From positions 113,829 to 177,828 of the forward strand of contig NZ_JAUZVZ010000008.1 in assembly GCF_030717845.1 (NCBI RefSeq): a stretch of DNA of 64,000 nucleotides. The letters are read 5' to 3'. Below, one piece after another: positions 17,468 to 24,556 of the stretch. The position numbers and the translations under genes were made by a program. This DNA is from Alkalimonas collagenimarina. Its GTDB lineage: Bacteria; Pseudomonadota; Gammaproteobacteria; Enterobacterales; Alteromonadaceae. How positions within the stretch are numbered: the stretch's first letter is position 1; the number at the start of each line of letters is the position of its first letter. A model generated the notes under the pieces. That model worked only from the letters and a program-made list of their open reading frames with translations, made no database searches and had not been told where the DNA came from.

Positions 17468-17584
17468 AGCACCTCCATAAGTGTGACACTAGTATACACA
17501 ATGTCTGTGTTGCCAGAAAGGCCCCTCTCTCTACGAATTAAATAAAACCTTTTATTATCAGTCTATTATTGTTTTATTTCATTG

Positions 17585-17601
17585 TTGGCATGGTCTTGGC
17601 A
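17585..17601 (+). promoter_or_regulatory. Sigma-54 (-24/-12) promoter upstream of the DUF4168 gene
   Basis: TTGGCATGGTCTTGGCA matches 15 of 17 positions of the sigma-54 consensus YTGGCACGRNNNTTGCW, with the invariant GG and GC separated by exactly ten bases. The predicted start of transcription is near 17612, 27 bases before the gene start. It is read away from the kinase/activator operon. Confidence 0.8.
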
Positions 17602-17638
17602 TTAAGTACTGCGAACTCAAACGAAAGGAGTAGCAACT

Positions 17639-18016
17639 ATGAAAAAGACAGCAATCGCATTATGTATGGCCGCTTTCTCTGTATCTGCCACTGTCGGTAT
17701 TGCGCAAGCAAACCCGGCTGCGATGCAACCGCAGCAACAGCAAAGTGTTGAAGTCGATGAAGCGACCTTGTTGCAATTTAGCATGGCGATGGATGCCATT
17801 GGTGAAGTCGGTGCTAAGTATGAAGCCCAATTTCAAGAAGCTGAAAGTGCTGAGGAAGCGCAACAAATTCAGCAGCAAGCTCAAAATGAAATGGTAGAAG
17901 CGGTCGAAGCGGCTGGTTTAACCGCAGAGACATACAATGCCATTGCGCAACAAGCGCAACAAGACGAAGAGCTACGTGAACGTATTCTTGCGATGACGCG
18001 TGGTGATGCTGAGTAA
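17639..18016 (+). CDS. DUF4168 family periplasmic protein
   Basis: This is a 125-residue exported protein with signal peptide MKKTAIALCMAAFSVSATVG ending near AQA. The mature part is helical, with EEAQQIQQQAQNEMVEAVEA and LTAETYNAIAQQAQQDEELRERI matching DUF4168 proteins, whose function is unknown. The start has an ideal AAAGGAG. It lies directly downstream of a near-consensus sigma-54 promoter and next to a sigma-54 activator/kinase operon, which suggests that the pair controls it. Confidence 0.85.
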   Translation: MKKTAIALCMAAFSVSATVGIAQANPAAMQPQQQQSVEVDEATLLQFSMAMDAIGEVGAKYEAQFQEAESAEEAQQIQQQAQNEMVEAVEAAGLTAETYNAIAQQAQQDEELRERILAMTRGDAE

Positions 18017-18029
18017 CCATTAGGTTTTA

Positions 18030-18113
18030 CCCAGCCTTTTGTCTCCACTGAAAGGCTGGCTCCTCCAACAAAAACGAGTTAGGCTGGGTTTTTTACCTGG
18101 CCTAACTTTTTTT
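18030..18113 (+). promoter_or_regulatory. Terminator/attenuator-like leader ahead of atoE
   Basis: Three hairpins compete in this stretch. CCAGCCTTT (18031-18039) pairs perfectly with AAAGGCTGG (18051-18059). CCCAGCCT (18030-18037) can instead pair with AGGCTGGG (18081-18088), followed by six T. GTTAGGC (18078-18084) pairs with GCCTAAC (18100-18106), followed by seven T ending at the atoE ATG. It could be a double terminator or a regulated read-through site. Confidence 0.55.
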
Positions 18114-19421
18114 ATGCTCACTAATGCCGCTAAACCCTTCGTTAAACTGGTCGATCGCTACCTGCCTGATCCATTTGTTATTGTATTGCTGCTCACTTTG
18201 CTGGTCTTTGTCGCTGCCATGGTGTTTCAACAACAGGCTCCGTTGACGGTCATTGGTTACTGGGGCGATGGCTTTTGGAGCCTGCTAACTTTTGCTATGC
18301 AAATGATGCTGGTGCTGGTCACTGGCTTTATGCTGGCGACTACGCCCCTGATACAAGCAGGTCTGGATCGATTGGCCTGCCGGGTCCGCACCTCAGGGCA
18401 GGCGATTGTGCTGGTGACTGCGGTGGCTTTAATAGCCAGTTGGTTGAATTGGGGCTTTGGTCTGGTGGTCGGAGCGTTTTTTGCCAAAGCGCTGGCGCGT
18501 CAAGTGCAGGTCGATTATCGATTATTGGTGGCCAGTGCGTATTCTGGTTTTGTGATTTGGCACGGCGGCCTGGCTGGCTCGGTGCCGCTGACCATTGCTA
18601 CTAAAGGGCACTTTTCTGAATCGCTGATTGGCGTGATCCCGACTAGTCAGACTATTTTTTCTGGCTTTAATCTAACGTTAACCTTGTTGCTGCTGGTCGT
18701 GATCCCTTTGGTGAATCGCTTGATGCAACCCAAAGATGAAGATACTTTCCTGATAGATCCTGCTCGGCTGCAAGACCCTGTTATTGAATCGTCAGTCAGT
18801 GAGCGACCAGCAGATAAGCTGGAGCAAAGTCGTTGGTTAGGCTGGTTATTTGGTGGTTTGGGTTTGCTGTACTTGCTGAATTATTTTTATCTTCAGGGTG
18901 GTTTGAACCTAAACAGCGTCAACTTCCTGTTTTTGTTTGCCGCCATTCTGCTGCATCAGAGCCCCCGGCAATTACTCAATAGTTTACAGCAGGCTATTTC
19001 GGGTAGTGCTGGTATCTTGCTGCAGTTTCCATTTTACGCCGGCATGATGGCAGTGATGGTGCAATCGGGCATGGCGCAAAGCCTGTCACAATTCTTTGTT
19101 GGCCTTGCCAGTAGCGAAACACTGCCGTTCTGGAGCTTTATCAGTGCCGGCATCGTCAATATATTTGTGCCCTCTGGTGGCGGTCAGTGGGCGGTACAGG
19201 CGCCGATCATGCTTCCTGCAGCGCTGGAACTGGGTGCAGATATTGAGCGAGTGGCTATGGCCATCGCATGGGGAGATGCCTGGACCAACTTAATTCAGCC
19301 TTTTTGGGCTTTGCCCGTGCTGGCGATCGCTGGTTTGAAAGCAAAAGATATTATGGGGTTTTGTCTGGTACAGCTGGTGATCACCGGGCTGATCATCAGC
19401 CTGGTGCTAAGCTTTGTATAA
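18114..19421 (+). CDS. atoE: AtoE-family short-chain fatty acid transporter
   Basis: AtoE proteins are inner-membrane carriers for short-chain fatty acids such as acetoacetate and butyrate. The 435-residue protein is almost wholly membrane helices and carries family stretches such as LPDPFVIVLLLTLL, SWLNWGFGLVVGA, PFYAGMMAVM, VPSGGGQWAVQ and QPFWALPVLAIAGL. The ATG at 18114 is chosen because it aligns with the start of E. coli AtoE; a longer frame would start with TTG inside the upstream hairpins. It has no clear ribosome-binding site. No ato catabolic genes are adjacent. Confidence 0.85.
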   Translation: MLTNAAKPFVKLVDRYLPDPFVIVLLLTLLVFVAAMVFQQQAPLTVIGYWGDGFWSLLTFAMQMMLVLVTGFMLATTPLIQAGLDRLACRVRTSGQAIVLVTAVALIASWLNWGFGLVVGAFFAKALARQVQVDYRLLVASAYSGFVIWHGGLAGSVPLTIATKGHFSESLIGVIPTSQTIFSGFNLTLTLLLLVVIPLVNRLMQPKDEDTFLIDPARLQDPVIESSVSERPADKLEQSRWLGWLFGGLGLLYLLNYFYLQGGLNLNSVNFLFLFAAILLHQSPRQLLNSLQQAISGSAGILLQFPFYAGMMAVMVQSGMAQSLSQFFVGLASSETLPFWSFISAGIVNIFVPSGGGQWAVQAPIMLPAALELGADIERVAMAIAWGDAWTNLIQPFWALPVLAIAGLKAKDIMGFCLVQLVITGLIISLVLSFV

Positions 19422-19577
19422 GTAGCTCTCATTTTTGGCTGGTGTCAGTATTCATATCCGGTGGCATCCTGAGTCTGGCTTTTGCTGACTTGCCTTGAAT
19501 TTTCACGGAGTTGACCGAATATCTACTAAAGTCATTAAATTCTTGTGGCCGTTCTCGTACTCTAAAGGAGCCTTAGC

Positions 19578-20240
19578 ATGCAACACGTCGTTATTACCGG
19601 TGGCAACCGGGGCATTGGTCTTTCTCTGGTCAAACAATACTTAGCCAAAGGCTGCAAGGTCACTGTGCTGTGTCGCAACTTGTCAGCAGAGCTGGCCGAT
19701 TTGGATGTGACTGTCCATAGCGGTATCGATTTCAGCCAGCCAGCCCAGTTGCAGCAAGTAGCCAGCCAATTTGCTGAAAATTCAGTTGATGTTTTGATTA
19801 ATAATGCTGGGATTTTCAGCAATGAAACCTTGAATGAGCTGGATCTGGATCGCGTGCAAGCTCAGTTTCAGGTTGATGCCGTCGCTCCATTAGTGCTCAG
19901 CCATGCCATGCTGCCAGCGCTGAAGGTGGGCAGTAAAATTGCAATGCTCACCAGCCGAATGGGCTCGATCAGTGATAATGGCTCTGGCGCCTATTACGGC
20001 TATCGCATGGCCAAAGCGGCCTTGAATGCCGCCAGTGTATCACTGAGCCATGATTTAGAAAGCCGGCAGGTTTATGTTGGCATTTACCACCCGGGGTTTG
20101 TTAAAACCCAGATGGTGGGTTTTGCAGGCGACATCAGTCCGGATGAAGCGGCTCGCCGTCTGGTTGAGCGCATTAGCGAGCTTGATGCCAGCCGCAGTGG
20201 CCAGTTTTTTCACAGCAATGGCGATGCTTTACCCTGGTAA
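19578..20240 (+). CDS. Short-chain dehydrogenase/reductase
   Basis: This is a classical SDR of 220 residues with the cofactor-binding TGGNRGIG at the N-terminus, NNAG after strand 4, a catalytic Ser in MLTSRMGSI and YYGYRMAKAALN supplying the YxxxK pair. The C-terminal HPGFVKTQM is typical of the C-factor-like subgroup. Substrate and coenzyme preference cannot be read here. AAAGGAG upstream supports the start. It stands alone between atoE and the DUF3617 gene. Confidence 0.9.
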   Translation: MQHVVITGGNRGIGLSLVKQYLAKGCKVTVLCRNLSAELADLDVTVHSGIDFSQPAQLQQVASQFAENSVDVLINNAGIFSNETLNELDLDRVQAQFQVDAVAPLVLSHAMLPALKVGSKIAMLTSRMGSISDNGSGAYYGYRMAKAALNAASVSLSHDLESRQVYVGIYHPGFVKTQMVGFAGDISPDEAARRLVERISELDASRSGQFFHSNGDALPW

Positions 20241-20474
20241 TAACAGATTGAGTAAGGAAAAGGCTTATACATCAGCAATGACATACGCGGCTGAACAGGG
20301 GGATATCCAGTTGACGCAAGCTCTCGCTTTGTAGTCCGGCGGGTTAGGGGGCCGATCGGTTTGGATCTATCCCAAACTAGCCGCTATGCTATAGGTTCGA
20401 GCTGCAGGGAGCCTTGATCGGATGAAGTACCCTGTTGGTGCAGCGTACTTTCAATCACGACAAGGACAAAGTGT

Positions 20475-21011
20475 ATGAAATATTTAAATTATGCGGTTGT
20501 TATTACCGTGTTTTTTTTGAGCAACCCGGTACTGGCTGACGCACCTAAACTCAATATGCAGCCTGGACTATGGCAGCATAATATCAGCATGCAAAGTGAG
20601 AGTGGTGAGCTGGAACGAGCAATGGAGGAAGCCAGGAAACAACTGGAAGGCTTACCAGCTGCGCAGCGCCGGATGATGGAGTCGATGCTGGAGCAGCAAG
20701 GGATCAGTTTTGGTGGAACCAGCTCATCGATCCAGGTTTGTTTAACCGAAGAGGAAATCAATCGGGGCATGATGCCGCAACAAGATGGATGCAGCCAAAC
20801 GCTGGAACCTCAAGGCGATGATCGATTTACCTTTAGTTTTGAATGTCAGGGGAATCCGCCTACCAGTGGATCGGGAGAGATGGTCTTTGAAAGCCCACGC
20901 TCTTACAGAGGCAATGCCAACTTTACCACCGAGATCAATGGCCGCGCCGAGCGAATGACCATGCAACAGCAGGGCACCTGGTTGGATAGTGACTGTGGCC
21001 GCCATCAATGA
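20475..21011 (+). CDS. DUF3617 family exported protein
   Basis: This is a 178-residue periplasmic protein with signal peptide ending NPVLA. The opening of the mature part (LNMQPGLWQHNISM), the central QVCLTEEEI and the closing GTWLDSDCG are the usual DUF3617 landmarks, with conserved Cys that probably form disulfides. Function unknown. It ends at a bidirectional terminator shared with the chemoreceptor gene. Confidence 0.85.
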   Translation: MKYLNYAVVITVFFLSNPVLADAPKLNMQPGLWQHNISMQSESGELERAMEEARKQLEGLPAAQRRMMESMLEQQGISFGGTSSSIQVCLTEEEINRGMMPQQDGCSQTLEPQGDDRFTFSFECQGNPPTSGSGEMVFESPRSYRGNANFTTEINGRAERMTMQQQGTWLDSDCGRHQ

Positions 21012-21038
21012 ACTGACATGGTACGAGCCCATGTCAGT
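21012..21038. terminator. Bidirectional terminator between DUF3617 and chemoreceptor genes
   Basis: ACTGACATGG (21012-21021) pairs perfectly with CCATGTCAGT (21029-21038) around a seven-base loop, directly after the DUF3617 stop and 11 bases before the convergent chemoreceptor stop. Confidence 0.75.
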
Positions 21039-21049
21039 TTCGATGCGCT

Positions 21050-22696
21050 TTATTTCTCTTGGGTTTTAAAGCGACTCACCTGAGCGATCAGACCGCTGGC
21101 AACCTGCTGCAATGATGCAACGGCGCCACGATTTTGTTGCATCGCTACCGAGGTTTCACGCGACATATCAGCAATGTGTTCGATATGTTGCGCCAACTCG
21201 GCGACAGCGGCGGATTGCTCAACAGAGACCCGGGATACATCACGTACATTTTCCAGTGAGTCGGTGGCTTGGCTACGGATTTGTTGCAACATGGTGACGG
21301 CTTCATTGGCTAGTGATAACCCTTCGGCCACCCGTGGAGCAGTGGCTTCCATGGCCTGGACTGATTGCTCTGTGTCTTCCTGTACCAGTTGGATCATGCC
21401 GGCTATTTCCGTAGTGGCTTTGCTGGTGCGCTCGGCCAGTTGGCGCACTTCATCGGCAACCACGGCAAAACCGCGGCCCGATTCACCGGCCCGTGCGGCT
21501 TCGATAGCGGCATTCAGAGCCAGCAAGTTGGTTTGTTCGGCAATGCTCCGAATGACATTAGCGATACCAGCGATATCTTTAGAGCGTTGCTGCAGGCTGC
21601 TGATTTTTTCAGACGATAATTGCACAGTTTCAGCCACCCGGCCGATTTCTTTGGCCGCACTATTGACCAGCTGAGCACCTTGCTCGGCCAACACCACGGT
21701 TTTTTCAGAGTTGCTCTCGGTTTGCTGCACGATCCCGGCAACATCGTTCAGGCTGGCGGTCATTTGCTCGATGCTGGCAGCGGATGCCGTGGATGAGCTA
21801 GCCTGCACTTCAGCTGCTTGCAACGCATCATTGGACGCTTGATCCAGTTCGAATGACTGTTTAGAAACCTGCTCTGCCGCCACGATCACCTCACTTAAGG
21901 TCTGACGCAGTTGCTGCTGCATGGTGCCAACAGCCGCCAACATACTACCCGCCCGACTGGAGCGCAGCGACTGGGTTAGATCGCCTTCGGCAATACGACT
22001 AACAATAAGCGCGGTCTCATCCGGTTCGCCGCCCAGAGCGCGTTTCAGATAACGAGTGATCAAAAAGGCAATGAAGCCACCCAGCACAATGGCAACACTG
22101 GTAAGCAATACCATGGTGATGGCAAAAGTAGCACCGACCTGCCCGGCATAGTCCGTCGCGTGTTGGTTTTTATCTTCTTGAAAGTCTATAAAGGCATTGA
22201 TACTGGCTAGCCAGTCAACAAAAGCAGGGCTGACTTGTTGCAATAATAGTTGCTGAGCTTGTTGCTGTTGACCTTGCTGGCGCAACTGAATGATTTGGTC
22301 AGTGAGCGGTAAGGCGCGTTGCTCTATAGCATGAATGGCATTCAGCAACTGTCGCTCTTGCTGGCCGATGTTTTGGCCTTGTGTAAAAATTTGATCCATC
22401 GGTTGTTTTGACTGACGATAAAAATCGGCCAATTGGCGAATATCTGCCAAAACGGTATTGAGCTGAGCGGGCTCTGTTACCAGCGTGACATCACGCAATG
22501 CGATGGCTCTATCATGCACACTACCGCGAAAATTGATGGCATGACGTAATTTCACTGAATTGACTTCTGTAATTTCTGTCAGAGTCGTGTTGATGACATG
22601 AACGCGCTGGATCCCAAATAGCGTAAGTGCCAACATGAGCAGCAACACCAAACCAAAACCAGCCCCGAGCCGGGTACCAAGTGTCAATGACGACAT
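21050..22696 (-). CDS. Methyl-accepting chemotaxis protein
   Basis: This 548-residue chemoreceptor has an N-terminal membrane helix (about residues 10-30), a four-helix-bundle periplasmic sensor of about 155 residues, a second membrane helix ([20 protein letters not shown]), HAMP, and a cytoplasmic signalling domain with the conserved hairpin tip [20 protein letters not shown]. It signals through CheW/CheA to the flagellar motor or another output. The ligand is unknown. It is transcribed downstream of the next gene with a 147-bp gap that holds CCAACC-G-GGTTGG, a small hairpin. Confidence 0.93.
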   Translation of the reverse strand: MSSLTLGTRLGAGFGLVLLLMLALTLFGIQRVHVINTTLTEITEVNSVKLRHAINFRGSVHDRAIALRDVTLVTEPAQLNTVLADIRQLADFYRQSKQPMDQIFTQGQNIGQQERQLLNAIHAIEQRALPLTDQIIQLRQQGQQQQAQQLLLQQVSPAFVDWLASINAFIDFQEDKNQHATDYAGQVGATFAITMVLLTSVAIVLGGFIAFLITRYLKRALGGEPDETALIVSRIAEGDLTQSLRSSRAGSMLAAVGTMQQQLRQTLSEVIVAAEQVSKQSFELDQASNDALQAAEVQASSSTASAASIEQMTASLNDVAGIVQQTESNSEKTVVLAEQGAQLVNSAAKEIGRVAETVQLSSEKISSLQQRSKDIAGIANVIRSIAEQTNLLALNAAIEAARAGESGRGFAVVADEVRQLAERTSKATTEIAGMIQLVQEDTEQSVQAMEATAPRVAEGLSLANEAVTMLQQIRSQATDSLENVRDVSRVSVEQSAAVAELAQHIEHIADMSRETSVAMQQNRGAVASLQQVASGLIAQVSRFKTQEK

Positions 22697-22843
22697 AACA
22701 TGACCTTTAAATTAGCCCAACCGGGTTGGCTGGTGATAAAATAATCATACCTTTGGGTTGGTGGTGCTTCTAGCACAATATACAGCAGCAATCATTCGAA
22801 AAAATAGAATTAATGGCTGATTTAGCATGAATCTGAAGCTATT

Positions 22844-24283
22844 TTATCTCTTGTTCCACAAGTTTTGATGCGCTGGCTGAGCAAAAAAGTCGTTCGGTTG
22901 CCAGCAACGAGGCAGCAATTGGCGTAAAAAACGCTGCTCGTGATCGGCAAAGAGCTTACTGAGAATATGTTGTAATCGCTCGGCAGGGACTATCTCCAAT
23001 TGTTTACGTGCCTGACGAAAATACAGGTTTTGCTGCACGGCAATAATGCAATCTTTACCGGTGTTTTTGTACTGCAAGTTTCGGGTGACAATGCGGCAAT
23101 GGGGTTCTTCGGGCTGCTCTGGGTATAGTGCATTTACGATGGCAAATTCATATTTATCTTTTGGCTGGCTGGCATGGCGTGGGGGAATAAACGCCAAGCC
23201 ATAGCCTTGAGGGAATAAACCGGTAATGCGCAATAGCTGATCCACCCACTCTGCACTGTACAGTTGCCGTTTCACCCCTTCTTTTAGCAATAAAGCAGCT
23301 TTGGGTAAAACCTCGTAACTGAAACCTCTGCGGCCGGGCATCACAATAGAGGCATACACCTGGGGCACTTTCAGTAAATTCCCCGAGCCTGCACCTGGTT
23401 GTTGGCTGTCTTCCAGCAACTGCTGGATCCACTGCTGACGTTGCTGCTGTGAATGCAAGTGCGCATTGCGTTCGGTTTTGTCATTGCCCTGATAAGGCCA
23501 GAAGCCAAGCCCTTGCTTGAGCAAATCGGTACATGCCTGTTGGCTGACGGCCAAAAACTGCACGCGTTCGTCCGGGGTTAAAGCCTTTAATGGGTCCAGC
23601 TTGTCGGTCGGAGCCGTTAATAAAGCTTGTGCATCTGGATGCAATTGACCGAAGTCCTGCAACAAGATTGCCATCAGCAGGGGAAGTTGTATCTGCTCCC
23701 GGAAGGGACAATCACCGTTTGATTCTGACACGCCAGAGCGCTTCTGCCATAACTGCTGCCATGCTTCAGGCATTTGCTGCAGTTTCAGTCGATGATCCAG
23801 TAACCGCAGAGCAAGCACAGCCTTATAAATCAATTTATAACTGAACTGAACCTCGATTGCGCGGTGTGGTTGTTCTGGCACCAACAATTGCAGGCTGCCG
23901 AGAATACGAGCGGAGCGAGTCAGCGTTTCATTGATGGTTGTGCCTTCACTCAGTTGCAGCAATTGTTCACACCAGTGCATGCAGCGCTCCAGCCGGGCCA
24001 ATCGTTGCTGTTCGAGTTGATGACTAAGCTGGGTATAGCGTTGGCGCTCTCGTTGCACCTGCTCTGGCTTTTGTTGTCTGGCTTGTTGCCAGCTCCGTTC
24101 CAGCTCCGGTAGCTTTTGCCACTGCGCATGCTCTTTCTTAAAAAAGTGCTGCATGCTTTGGTACAAGCTATCGCCAGCCTGAGCGGGCTGATACAAGGTG
24201 TTCAGCAGCTGTTTGAGCTGGCGTAAATATACGCTGGCTGTCGGTAGGTTGGCAGCAAGGCTTGGCAAGGAGTGGCTCCGCAT
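22844..24283 (-). CDS. Hypothetical protein of unknown family with HD-like remnant motif
   Basis: I do not recognise this 479-residue protein. It has no signal peptide or clear membrane helix. The first 200 residues are helical and rich in Gln and Leu. The segment LLMAILLQDFGQLHPDAQ at about residue 205 recalls the LLHDIGKLH of HD/HD-GYP phosphohydrolases but lacks the His-Asp pair, so any such activity is doubtful. The C-terminal third (GYGLAFIPPRHASQPKDKYE) resembles a beta-rich domain. I chose the ATG at 24283; a TTG at 24325 is also possible, and neither has a good ribosome-binding site. Confidence 0.75.
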   Translation of the reverse strand: MRSHSLPSLAANLPTASVYLRQLKQLLNTLYQPAQAGDSLYQSMQHFFKKEHAQWQKLPELERSWQQARQQKPEQVQRERQRYTQLSHQLEQQRLARLERCMHWCEQLLQLSEGTTINETLTRSARILGSLQLLVPEQPHRAIEVQFSYKLIYKAVLALRLLDHRLKLQQMPEAWQQLWQKRSGVSESNGDCPFREQIQLPLLMAILLQDFGQLHPDAQALLTAPTDKLDPLKALTPDERVQFLAVSQQACTDLLKQGLGFWPYQGNDKTERNAHLHSQQQRQQWIQQLLEDSQQPGAGSGNLLKVPQVYASIVMPGRRGFSYEVLPKAALLLKEGVKRQLYSAEWVDQLLRITGLFPQGYGLAFIPPRHASQPKDKYEFAIVNALYPEQPEEPHCRIVTRNLQYKNTGKDCIIAVQQNLYFRQARKQLEIVPAERLQHILSKLFADHEQRFLRQLLPRCWQPNDFFAQPAHQNLWNKR

Positions 24284-24416
24284 TTTTGTTTTCTGAGGAA
24301 CTGCCAGAGGTGACAGACCATACAAACTAACATAACGGATTGTTGCTGAAAGTAAAGCACTGCAGCTGTGCGCAAGGTGCCATCGTGGTGCAAGCCAGTA
24401 GACAAATTTTAGCCTA

Positions 24417-24430
24417 TGAATACGTATTCA
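24417..24430. promoter_or_regulatory. LacI-type operator, site 1 (before the TonB-dependent receptor)
   Basis: TGAATACGTATTCA is a perfect 14-bp palindrome with a central CG, the form used by LacI-family regulators; the symmetry extends one more base each side. TTGTCG and CATAAC 17 bases apart (24433 and 24456) could be the promoter it controls. The same sequence recurs before the transporter gene. Confidence 0.75.
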
Positions 24431-24556
24431 TGTTGTCGTTTGCTGATATTCTGGCCATAACTGTTCAAGGCGTAACCAACGCCAGGTGGGCAGGAGTGAT
24501 CAATACCAGCAGTACGTTGTCCGCCACAAACAACAATAAAAACGGGGACAACAGAC

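Noticed and set aside
22705..22740. CCAACC-G-GGTTGG palindrome upstream of the chemoreceptor
   Set aside because: It could be a weak hairpin or an operator, but there is no T-tract and no second copy, so I did not list it as a separate feature.
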